A stretch of 20,580 bases of DNA from a virus, in IMG/VR virus record IMGVR_UViG_3300027621_000426, positions 1-20,580 of that record; one strand, 5' to 3'. The position numbers were made by a program, and so were the translations under genes. The notes below the pieces were generated by a model that was not told where the DNA came from, made no database searches, and saw only the letters and a program-made list of their open reading frames with translations. Positions 13,734-20,580 of this stretch are shown here, piece after piece. Positions within the stretch are counted from its first letter, which is position 1, and each line of letters opens with the position of its first letter.

Positions 13734-14573
13734 ATGGCAAGAATAGACTCTGGAAACGATTTAGCCACAGCCATCATTCAGCCTGGCTGGACTGTAAGTA
13801 ACGACGGCTTCGGTCTCGTCACATCGACGACTAGGTATAAAGCCGACTGGGGCTTTGACATCGACGCGCTCACTGATCGCGGCACACCTCACCCAGACCC
13901 GACATACTCATTCCTGACGGCTCATAAATATAACGTGTCATGGGACGCCCTTAGCATCGCCACGGTGACGGTCGATTATGTCGGCATCGACCCGGACGTT
14001 AATGGTGGCGAATTTACTCAAGCCAACACTTCGGCTGCCAACGGACTAACCTCCGAGAACATCACGGCGCATCCCAATTTCTTTACCCCGCAAGCTGGTT
14101 TCCTTGGAGCCATTGCCGGCCCTGCCCCGTATACGCAAGACAGCCCGGACAACCTTGCGCCTACGGTAAACGGAAAGCCAGCGTTCCTCGGCCTTAACGG
14201 ATCGTGCTTTGAGAAGGAATCTGGTGGCCGCTTCATCGGCTTTGTTGACCCTTCTTATCCACAGTATTACGGCAAGACTCAGTACCTTGCTCAGACGACT
14301 TCTTACTCGGGCGTCATCTATTTGGTCGATAACGCTTATGTGATGTCGCTGGTCGATAGCCTTATGACCTCATCCCCGACTCAGTCCTGGGGTGGCTTTG
14401 AGCTTCTCCCAGACTGGGCTCCGATTGGCGCTGGTCTTTACGGCAACCCAAGAAACTTGCTTTCCCAAGTTAACGTCGAAGAATTCGGAATCATTTATAA
14501 GGTTATGTACGAAATTCGCTTCTCTGGACCGGGATGGGAACTTGACGTTTATAAACAGACAGCCGCACCCTGA
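13734..14573 (+). CDS. Tail structural protein, unidentified (279 aa)
   Basis: 279 residues, strand-rich, with many aromatic and Gly/Pro residues (YSFLTAHKYNVSWDALS, VTVDYVGIDPDVNGGEF, GGRFIGFVDPSYPQYYG). No signal peptide, no catalytic motif. The sequence style is that of a virion distal-tail or tip protein. The stop TGA overlaps the ATG of the next gene as TGATG (14571-14575), so they are coupled. Its place between the tape measure and the largest structural gene suggests a distal tail or baseplate role; this is inference from order. Confidence 0.55.
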   Translation: MARIDSGNDLATAIIQPGWTVSNDGFGLVTSTTRYKADWGFDIDALTDRGTPHPDPTYSFLTAHKYNVSWDALSIATVTVDYVGIDPDVNGGEFTQANTSAANGLTSENITAHPNFFTPQAGFLGAIAGPAPYTQDSPDNLAPTVNGKPAFLGLNGSCFEKESGGRFIGFVDPSYPQYYGKTQYLAQTTSYSGVIYLVDNAYVMSLVDSLMTSSPTQSWGGFELLPDWAPIGAGLYGNPRNLLSQVNVEEFGIIYKVMYEIRFSGPGWELDVYKQTAAP

Positions 14574-16867
14574 TGAGCCTCCAGCCAGGAACAGGGTTTA
14601 CTTTCTCGTCCTCTGGTAGCGGGACAAACTTCAACGTTCAACAGCCCTGGAGCGAATGGTCGCCTGGTGGAACACTGGAGCAGTTCCAGATTGTCGTCTC
14701 GCCCTACTCATCCGAAGAAGGCCCGCCCACTCAGTCCCTTATCCGCGTCGTCAAAGGCGAAGTCGTCTGGAGCCCTAAGCTACTGCAAGAGAACCCGTTG
14801 ATTCCCATCCCGATTGCGTCTACCTGCGTAGCTCAGACAACGATTACGGAATGGTTCGGAGGTATCCCCTACACCTCCATTGATGACGATAAGGACGAAT
14901 ACATCGGCAACGGCGGTCTGCTGGTTTCAAACGCAGCGGTCAATATCGGCATTTTCATTTTTAAGGCCACAAATCTTCCAGCGGATTATGATCCGATTAT
15001 CGTAGCCGTTCCCGACTTTGCTCCATCCTGCCCGGTAGTATTCCCTCTTACTCCTCCCATTGAAGCCGCCTTCTGGGACTTGGTTAAAATTGGCAGTGTT
15101 ACATATGTGGATGGTGGCTGGGTAATTACCCAGAAGTTCATCGGTTCCATGACCCTGCCCGGTGATGGCAAGGGCAACCAGCCCGTCACTTCTCTGCAGC
15201 TCCCGGCCCAGCTCGTCTACGGTGACGGCTCTGGCGGCATCCCTTCCCCGTTTGAGTGCAAGATTGTCAGCATTAACGGTCAGCGGTTCCTGCAAATCGG
15301 CGTGGGGTCTATCAACTACACTTCAAGCGCTATGCCACTTATCAAGGGCGGCGCCGCGACGCGGATCATGCAAGCCTATGCCAACAAGGTGCAAATCTGC
15401 CCGAGCGGAACCCGTACCTATGGCGACCTTTACCCGCTATACCCTTTTGACCAGCCGAGCTACTCCCTGACGGCATGGATGGAAGACGGTGGGGGCTATG
15501 AGTTATCTGACACAAACGACCCGGTAACCCTGTACGCCTTCAAGTGGGATGTGGCTGTCGGCGTTGAACCTTTTAACGAAAGCGGCGTGGTCAACACTGG
15601 CCTCCCGACGCTGGCCTTGCTTGCTTCGTCTAACAGCTCCGACATTAACAAGGTCGCCGTGGACCCGGGCCCCTCCCTCTACGTCCAGACGATGAACATC
15701 CAGCCGATGACTGGATATAGTAACTTACCCGCGCCGTTCCCGGATAGCGACTGGGGCTACTGTCACACCTCCTGGCTAAACCCGCGTAAGTTAGGCTACA
15801 GTTACAAGGCCATCGCCACCGTCACCCCAGAAGCAAACACCTTTTCCATGGTCGGGTCTATCGAGCGCGTCGGCATTCCGCTTGTTCAGAATCAAGTCCA
15901 GCACATCAGCCTGATCGGCAAGGCGTCGGGCGGCATTGCTTTAATCAGCTGCGGCGGAAGTGTCTCGACTATCCCCTTCCCGGTTACGACCTTCTGGGAC
16001 GCGGTTGCTCCAGTCTACTCGGACGAGTTGACCCTGGCTAACTGCCTAAACTCCATGCCGCCTATCACCTTGACGGTAGCCGGCGAGCCCGTGGTCATCC
16101 CGTTCACTGGGAATGTCGCGGTTAGTAGGACCACCGAGGGCTCTTACTACGTCACTTTCTGCAATCAGTTGCAGGGCCTCAACCCTCCCCAGCTTGTCTT
16201 CAACACTGGGGCCGTTACGGCCTATGCATACGATTTCCAGATTACCCAATACGTCACCGGGAACATCGACCTGACGACGCCGATGCAGACGGGCATGGTG
16301 CAACTGCGGAACGTGCCAGACGAGGACGAAGCGGACGACCCCTATAACGCCAACGAAGAAGCGGAATGGGACCAGATTGTGAACAAGGCCGAGTGCCTGG
16401 CTTGCACTGGCTTCTCTGGGGACGTCACGACCGACGGCATGTTTAACATGACTGGGGCCGACGCCATCCCTGTGGATTACAGCATCGCGAACGCTTGTGG
16501 CGATCCGTGCGCCCATCCGTTCCATGTGCGTAAGTCGGCCGCGGCAAATACCTTCACGGTCTGCACGGGCATGGTCAACAACGAGATTCCGAACAACAAC
16601 GATTCCACCTTCGGAATCGAGAACGGCTTTATCTACCTTGAGGTTCCGTACGACAGCAGCACAAAGGCTTTCCCGAAGGTGGGCGAAGTCATCCTTGCCG
16701 CCGGCGCGGCCGTGCCAGACTCCGACGAAGATTTCTCTTACGTCGCAATCGCCCAGATTGTCGCAGGGGAAGCCAATCAGCTTGTCACCGGATCGCTATG
16801 GGGCGACCGCATCCAAGTCGGCAGCGGGATTACCCTCAACGCCTACTACTATTACGCGCAAGTCTGA
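14573..16867 (+). CDS. Large tail-tip/baseplate-type structural protein (764 aa)
   Basis: 764 residues, almost entirely beta and turn. It begins MSLQPGTGFTFSSSGSGTNFN and has long regions with Gly/Asn/Pro turns. Near residue 582-600 is an acidic stretch (DEDEADDPYN, then NEEAEWD), then a Cys/His-rich patch: Cys608, Cys611, Cys642, Cys646, His648, His651, Cys664. The C-terminal about 115 residues (from HPFHVRKSAA) form a compact-looking domain ending in ITLNAYYYYAQV. This is the longest gene of the tail module and is TGATG-coupled on both sides, consistent with a tail tip or baseplate hub. I cannot assign a named family. Confidence 0.62.
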   Translation: MSLQPGTGFTFSSSGSGTNFNVQQPWSEWSPGGTLEQFQIVVSPYSSEEGPPTQSLIRVVKGEVVWSPKLLQENPLIPIPIASTCVAQTTITEWFGGIPYTSIDDDKDEYIGNGGLLVSNAAVNIGIFIFKATNLPADYDPIIVAVPDFAPSCPVVFPLTPPIEAAFWDLVKIGSVTYVDGGWVITQKFIGSMTLPGDGKGNQPVTSLQLPAQLVYGDGSGGIPSPFECKIVSINGQRFLQIGVGSINYTSSAMPLIKGGAATRIMQAYANKVQICPSGTRTYGDLYPLYPFDQPSYSLTAWMEDGGGYELSDTNDPVTLYAFKWDVAVGVEPFNESGVVNTGLPTLALLASSNSSDINKVAVDPGPSLYVQTMNIQPMTGYSNLPAPFPDSDWGYCHTSWLNPRKLGYSYKAIATVTPEANTFSMVGSIERVGIPLVQNQVQHISLIGKASGGIALISCGGSVSTIPFPVTTFWDAVAPVYSDELTLANCLNSMPPITLTVAGEPVVIPFTGNVAVSRTTEGSYYVTFCNQLQGLNPPQLVFNTGAVTAYAYDFQITQYVTGNIDLTTPMQTGMVQLRNVPDEDEADDPYNANEEAEWDQIVNKAECLACTGFSGDVTTDGMFNMTGADAIPVDYSIANACGDPCAHPFHVRKSAAANTFTVCTGMVNNEIPNNNDSTFGIENGFIYLEVPYDSSTKAFPKVGEVILAAGAAVPDSDEDFSYVAIAQIVAGEANQLVTGSLWGDRIQVGSGITLNAYYYYAQV

Positions 16868-17571
16868 TGCCCGCTTCCGTCGTCAACATCGGTGGCCCTA
16901 CGTCTCAAAACACTTGGGCAGCCGTGCGCTGTCCTTTGTATAAAGGCACTGGATTCAGGGACGAAGTTCTACCTGCAAATAAAAACTGGAGCAGGGCCTA
17001 TCAACCCTATGCTACACAAACTCCATTTAGTTCTGGTTACCCTGATACGGTCACCCCGTTGATGCGGGCCTTTCCATTTATGAAAGGCTTTTCAAACAGC
17101 TCTTCAGGACGTTCTACCTCGATGGGTCTGGGAGTTCGTTATTTTTACATTCAAATTGGTGACGAAACTACTCCGTATATTTTGGAGTTCTTCCTTTGTG
17201 TGGGCGAAGGCTTTGTTACTAAATACTTCCCAGAGCCTACAAAAATTGATGAGGGCGTTTACATGGGTTACGGAGACTTTGGACCAGACCCAGACAGCGG
17301 TCTGGTTGGGTATGACATCAATTCAACTAGAGGTATTATGAAAGACGCCACTGTGTCCGTAAACCTAAAGCCTGGTCCTACTCTCGGCACGGTCAGCGTA
17401 TCTAAAACGCTAAACACGATTAACCTTGAGAAGCTTTTCCCCGATGACGTTTCTGGGGAAAAATATGATGCCACGTCCGGTATATCGCTTGGGCAGTTTA
17501 CTTGGCCCGTTAACCCGACCGAAGATTGGGTGCCGCCGCATTGGAGCATTACCTCGGTCGCGCTGGCTTAA
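16867..17571 (+). CDS. Tail protein of unknown function, AT-richer than neighbours
   Basis: 234 residues from ATG 16867, which overlaps the preceding stop as TGATG; an in-frame start at 16798 would overlap the neighbour by 69 nt. Strand-rich, with aromatic and Gly-rich runs (LEFFLCVGEGFVTKYFPEP, DEGVYMGYGDFGPDPDSG). No motif known to me. Composition differs from neighbours: 26 of 60 bases are G/C in 16981-17040 and in 17161-17220, against 36 of 60 in 17641-17700. That suggests exchange of this gene from another phage, and a role in the variable tail tip. Confidence 0.6.
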   Translation: MPASVVNIGGPTSQNTWAAVRCPLYKGTGFRDEVLPANKNWSRAYQPYATQTPFSSGYPDTVTPLMRAFPFMKGFSNSSSGRSTSMGLGVRYFYIQIGDETTPYILEFFLCVGEGFVTKYFPEPTKIDEGVYMGYGDFGPDPDSGLVGYDINSTRGIMKDATVSVNLKPGPTLGTVSVSKTLNTINLEKLFPDDVSGEKYDATSGISLGQFTWPVNPTEDWVPPHWSITSVALA

Positions 17572-17578
17572 CCCACCA

Positions 17579-17607
17579 CCCCCCCCTGCCCCTTCCAATT
17601 GGGGCAA
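17579..17607 (+). promoter_or_regulatory. C8 tract, hairpin and leader motif copy 5
   Basis: An eight-C run (17579-17586) is followed by TGCCCC (17587-17592) pairing with GGGGCA (17601-17606) around an 8-nt loop. The motif CCAATTGGGGCAA (17595-17607) overlaps the 3' arm and ends 12 nt before ATG 17620. Confidence 0.52.
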
Positions 17608-17619
17608 GATTAAGACCCG

Positions 17620-17937
17620 ATGAGCTGCAACACCGTCACCTTTAAGCGCGGCACGTCCTTTGGGGCGGCTGTTGTCTATACACCTGAAGCGGGCGGCCTT
17701 GCCAACCTGATCGGCGTGACCGTGACCTCGACCATCATCGACGCGGACCGCAACGAGTTTCAGCTAGTGACCGTGGTGGCCGGCAATGGCCTGTCCTTCA
17801 CGGCTGAGTACGACGGCGACACTGGGGACTGGGCGATTGGCACGGCCCGCTGGGACATCAAGTTTACGAACAACGACTCCATCTTTTACTCCGACACGAT
17901 GCGCATCGACGTCATCGGTCAGGTAACCACCGTCTAA
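17620..17937 (+). CDS. Small baseplate/fibre-attachment-type protein (Ig-like, BppU-N-like)
   Basis: 105 residues, wholly beta. Begins with a cysteine and a KRGTSF segment, then GVTVTSTIIDADRNEF, ends with TARWDIKFTNNDSIFYSDTMRIDVIG. This is the pattern of small Ig-like proteins that commonly precede tail fibres (N-terminal domain of BppU-type baseplate proteins, with the KRGDTF and W-DI strands). The fibre gene follows after 4 nt. Likely it links the tip to the fibre. Family match is from memory of the pattern only. Confidence 0.52.
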   Translation: MSCNTVTFKRGTSFGAAVVYTPEAGGLANLIGVTVTSTIIDADRNEFQLVTVVAGNGLSFTAEYDGDTGDWAIGTARWDIKFTNNDSIFYSDTMRIDVIGQVTTV

Positions 17938-17941
17938 TTTC

Positions 17942-20002
17942 ATGGCCCTTACGATTACCATCCCTGGAGCGGTTGAAGCGACCATCGGGGCAACGGCCCC
18001 TGCTATCTTGACGGTCGGCGTCGGCGTTCCAGGTGCTACGGGTGCGACGGGTGCGACTGGGGCTCAAGGCCCGCAGGGTGATCCCGGAGAGGGCGTACCT
18101 GTCGGCGGCAGCGCTGGGCAGGTGCTGGCGAAGATTGACGGGACCAATTACAATACCGAGTGGGTCAATGTCGAGGGCGACTACGTCCCGCTGGCTGGTG
18201 GCACGATGTCGGGAACGCTTAACGTCCCCACGATTGGCAACATCCTAAACACTAACCTGGTCATCGACGCGTATAACGACGACGGCGCCGGTACTCACAA
18301 CTACTTTACCTTTAATCCTTATGGTGGTGGCCTTGAGCTGCCGACTAGTTCGGCTGGCATCACCTTCGGGGACGCAACGGTGCAGACCACGGCGGCAGTC
18401 ACCCCTGACCTTACGCCTTACCGCGAGCTGACGGACTACGACTTTACGAACGTTGCCGACACAAAGTTAATTGGGTTTGGCATGACGCTGACGCCGGATG
18501 AATCGGTTACTTCGACTTACAATTCCTTTCTTACTGCTGACTGGCTTCAACTACAACTGGACGAAAGCAACGGAGGAACGTTAGACGGCGGCCAAAACGT
18601 CAGTTACTTCGGCAATAGCGGCGCGTTTTTAAAGTCTCGGACTTGGACAGACGGAACGGCGAGCGCAGGCACTGGAGTCTTGCTCGACACAACGCAACTC
18701 AGATTCCGAAACTACGCAGGCTCTACCTCTGGATTTACTATATACGGCAATACTTCAATTACCTTCCCGGATACCAGCGTCCAGACCATCGCCTTCCCCG
18801 GCTTCAACAACACGGCGCTAACGGGTTCGCCTACCGCCCCGACCCCGGCGACCTCTGATAATGATACCTCCATCGCTACCACGGCCTACGTCAAGGCCCA
18901 GGCGTTCGGCGACCGCTACCTGACTAGCTCGACGACGAGCAACACCATCGGCAACGGCAACAAGACCTTCACGATCGGCACTGGCCTCTCGTACACGCCG
19001 ACCCAGAACATTACGATTTCTTACGACGCGTCGAACCATATGCACGGCGAAGTGCTGACATACAGCACAAGCACGGGCGTGCTGACGGTGGACATCAATC
19101 ACCACACCGGCTCGGGAACGTACGCGTCGTGGGTGGTTAACGTGGGCGGCGTCACTCCTGCGACCTCCGTAGCCTGGGGCGACATCACCGGGACGCTCAG
19201 CTCGCAGACCGACCTACAGAACGCGCTGGATTTAAAGGCCAACCTCGCCAGCCCGACCTTTACCGGAACGCCCTCCCTGCCGACTGGCACGACGGGCGTC
19301 ACGCAGAGCATCAACGACAACTCGACTAAACTGGTCACCACGGCTGGCCTGCGGGATATGCTTTCGGACTGCACTTGGAGCGTGCCACCCATCTCGACGA
19401 CGACAACTGGGACAAGCGGAACAGGTTCGTCGTATGTCAATATTCCACCCGATACAGGACAACTTGTTGGCCCCAATGTAAATATTGCCGGATACTCTCA
19501 AAAGGGAATGCAGATGTTTGCCCGCAGTAATTCCACTTACGGATTTAATTACACTAAGGAGATGCGCATCGCCTGTAAGATGGCTATAAATTGGACAAGC
19601 TCTTTCACTGGCATCACTTACACGCTCATTCAGCGTTTAGGTAATACTGGCAATGGTGCTTTGGGTGTCGTTGGTTTTGGCATTACAATCAACATGGCGA
19701 CCAAAGTATTAAGCATCGTTGCCCACAACGGCACAACCTTAACCACCAAGACAACCTCGTGGGTGGCCCCGACTTCGGGCATCGCATCGATTGACTTCAT
19801 GGTAAAGTCAGACGGCACAGGAACAGTATCGGCTTACGCTGATGGGGTGTTCATCGACAGCACGACTGGGATGTCTACTACTACAACCTCCGCTAACCCT
19901 TCAATGTTTGCCACCGTAGAAATCAACTCCGTCGGAACCTCTTCAACGGCTAACGCTACCGGCTACATCGCCAACCTCCGCACCTTTGTCGCCCACGGCT
20001 AA
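17942..20002 (+). CDS. Tail fibre with collagen-like segment and modular repeats
   Basis: 686 residues. After a short N-terminal part comes a collagen-like run of eight G-X-Y triplets (28-51), then a GGSAGQVLAKIDGTNYNTEW linker and a GGTMSGTLNVP repeat. Two copies of ITFxDxxVQT (140-149 and 273-282) flank an AT-richer module. Then common fibre repeats: SPTAPTPATSDNDTSIATTAYVKA (296-319), a KTFTIGTGLSYTP to GTYASWVV domain (341-399), and DLKANLASPTFTGTPSLP (430-447). The C-terminal about 200 residues (from 486) are Ser/Thr/Gly-rich strands like a lectin or jelly-roll receptor-binding head. It is expected to form trimers and recognise the host surface. No autocleavage motif seen. Confidence 0.85.
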   Translation: MALTITIPGAVEATIGATAPAILTVGVGVPGATGATGATGAQGPQGDPGEGVPVGGSAGQVLAKIDGTNYNTEWVNVEGDYVPLAGGTMSGTLNVPTIGNILNTNLVIDAYNDDGAGTHNYFTFNPYGGGLELPTSSAGITFGDATVQTTAAVTPDLTPYRELTDYDFTNVADTKLIGFGMTLTPDESVTSTYNSFLTADWLQLQLDESNGGTLDGGQNVSYFGNSGAFLKSRTWTDGTASAGTGVLLDTTQLRFRNYAGSTSGFTIYGNTSITFPDTSVQTIAFPGFNNTALTGSPTAPTPATSDNDTSIATTAYVKAQAFGDRYLTSSTTSNTIGNGNKTFTIGTGLSYTPTQNITISYDASNHMHGEVLTYSTSTGVLTVDINHHTGSGTYASWVVNVGGVTPATSVAWGDITGTLSSQTDLQNALDLKANLASPTFTGTPSLPTGTTGVTQSINDNSTKLVTTAGLRDMLSDCTWSVPPISTTTTGTSGTGSSYVNIPPDTGQLVGPNVNIAGYSQKGMQMFARSNSTYGFNYTKEMRIACKMAINWTSSFTGITYTLIQRLGNTGNGALGVVGFGITINMATKVLSIVAHNGTTLTTKTTSWVAPTSGIASIDFMVKSDGTGTVSAYADGVFIDSTTGMSTTTTSANPSMFATVEINSVGTSSTANATGYIANLRTFVAHG

Positions 20003-20005
20003 CCC

Positions 20006-20200
20006 ATGACCATCACTTACCGCATCACCTCGTCGCTTATAATCGGCGACTACGCTCAACTTCTGGCCACCATCTTCCCGTCATGGAACGGTGAACCTGT
20101 CACCGCCAGTGAGTCGGAAATCACCGTCACCTTCGCCACCCCGCAGACGCCCGTCGACCTCGGCCCCCTCGTCAAAGTCGAACTCATCCCGAACCCATGA
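20006..20200 (+). CDS. Small hypothetical protein after the tail fibre (64 aa)
   Basis: 64 residues, starting 3 nt after the fibre stop. It opens with a strand (TITYRITSSLIIGDY) and has a beta-like second half (SEITVTFATPQTPVDLGPLVKVELIP). No transmembrane span or signal peptide. A fibre-assembly or accessory role is possible but unproven. The TGA at 20198-20200 overlaps the ATG of the following membrane peptide (ATGA). Confidence 0.58.
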   Translation: MTITYRITSSLIIGDYAQLLATIFPSWNGEPVTASESEITVTFATPQTPVDLGPLVKVELIPNP

Positions 20201-20319
20201 TCACCCTGCTCCTGATTGCCGTCGCCTTCGCTGGTGGTTTCTACGCTGGTTACAAGAACGCCAAGTCCGCTAAGGTCGAGAAGGCCGTGGACATCCTCAA
20301 GGCCCTCAAGGGCAAGTAA
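20197..20319 (+). CDS. Single-span membrane peptide, holin-like candidate (40 aa)
   Basis: 40 residues, starting in an ATGA overlap with the previous stop. Residues about 2-18 (ITLLLIAVAFAGGFYAG) are one transmembrane helix with small residues. The rest is Lys-rich (KNAKSAKVEKAVDILKALKGK), so it would sit with the charged tail in the cytoplasm. Next to a lipoprotein gene after the tail fibre, it may be a holin or a holin-accessory peptide. Too short to prove. Confidence 0.5.
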   Translation: MITLLLIAVAFAGGFYAGYKNAKSAKVEKAVDILKALKGK

Positions 20320-20322
20320 GGT

Positions 20323-20580
20323 ATGCGCTCACTCCTGGTCATCGCTCTCCTGATGGCCGGGTGCAGCACATCACTAGACCCGCTGCCGAAACAGCCGGAC
20401 GCCCCGACCAAGGAGTCAGTCGTCACGACCCTAGGCAAAGACCTCGACAAGACGGATCACCGCGTCGGCGCCGCCTTGGTGGCCATCGAGCGTAACGCAT
20501 CCTCCCCGCTCGTCGTCGTCGCTGAGTCCCGCCTAGCCCAGTCCTATCTGCCTGCCCCGCCCGAGGCCGATGTCGCCTTT
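20323..20580 (+). CDS. Lipoprotein, possible spanin component (partial)
   Basis: The frame opens at ATG 20323 and is still open at the end of the window (86 codons seen). It begins MRSLLVIALLMAGCSTS: a lipoprotein signal with lipobox LMAGC (Cys14) and Ser at +2, which in Gram-negative bacteria directs outer-membrane sorting. The mature part is Pro-rich at first, then charged (KESVVTTLGKDLDKTDHRV). It could be an outer-membrane spanin (Rz1-like) or unimolecular spanin, but Pro content and the missing C-terminus do not decide this. It is 3 nt after the membrane-peptide stop. Confidence 0.6.
   Translation, partial: MRSLLVIALLMAGCSTSLDPLPKQPDAPTKESVVTTLGKDLDKTDHRVGAALVAIERNASSPLVVVAESRLAQSYLPAPPEADVAF

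Noticed and set aside
16798-16866. Upstream start of the 16867 gene
   Set aside because: It would overlap the 764-aa gene by 69 nt, whereas ATG 16867 forms a TGATG overlap as at 14573.
1-20580. Minus-strand reading frames of 60-190 codons throughout
   Set aside because: All lie opposite convincing + strand genes, have low-complexity or Arg/Ala/Gly-rich translations from GC-rich codons, and show no family motifs.
1-20580. tRNA genes, CRISPR arrays, insertion sequences, integrase or att sites
   Set aside because: I saw no cloverleaf, no regularly spaced repeats, no transposase or integrase motifs, and no terminal repeats.

Overview
The window looks like one continuous stretch of a tailed double-stranded DNA bacteriophage or prophage (Caudoviricetes). 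Every gene I can support is on the + strand, and genes are packed edge to edge with many ATGA or TGATG overlaps. The sequence is GC-rich, about 60% in the lines I counted, with a few AT-richer islands near 40-45%. The head module follows the lambda plan: Nu1-like small terminase, GpA-family large terminase, gpW-like protein, lambda-type portal, S49 (ClpP/SppA-like) prohead protease, coiled-coil scaffold, major capsid protein. The host cannot be named from sequence alone. A lipoprotein with Ser at +2 points to a Gram-negative envelope. Nearly all starts lack a Shine-Dalgarno sequence, which suggests a host that does not depend on it; that is my inference, not a demonstrated fact.

Layout. (1) 1-2882, replication/early side: the tail of an unidentified gene, a winged-helix-like protein, a DnaB-N plus RepA-like AAA helicase, a non-coding or small-ORF patch with repeats and hairpins, and two small helix-turn-helix-type proteins. 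(2) 2879-3644: a candidate micro-ORF and an AT-richer gene joining an HTH-like region to a PD-(D/E)XK nuclease core, overlapping the terminase operon. (3) 3628-10014: packaging and head genes in lambda order, including a candidate 35-residue gene between large terminase and gpW that is coupled by ATGA. A strong intrinsic terminator (10037-10064) follows the capsid gene. (4) 10096-13728: head closure, neck, tail terminator, tail tube, tail-assembly chaperone and a very short (258 aa) tape-measure candidate. (5) 13734-20002: tail-tip/baseplate-type structural proteins, then a collagen-containing, mosaic tail fibre. (6) 20006-20580: a small protein, a single-membrane-span peptide and the start of a lipoprotein, likely the beginning of a lysis cassette.

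Most unusual: a 13-bp element, CCAAN3GGGCAA, sits 6-12 nt upstream of five different start codons (gpW-like gene, head closure, tail terminator, tail tube, baseplate-type gene), with a degenerate sixth before the chaperone. It often forms the 3' arm of a small hairpin. Other genes start after G-free, pyrimidine-rich leaders. Together these suggest a non-Shine-Dalgarno initiation or processing signal for late genes. Also notable are three micro-ORFs that fill apparent gaps, the HTH-nuclease next to the terminase, the mini tape measure, and AT-rich swapped modules inside the tail fibre.
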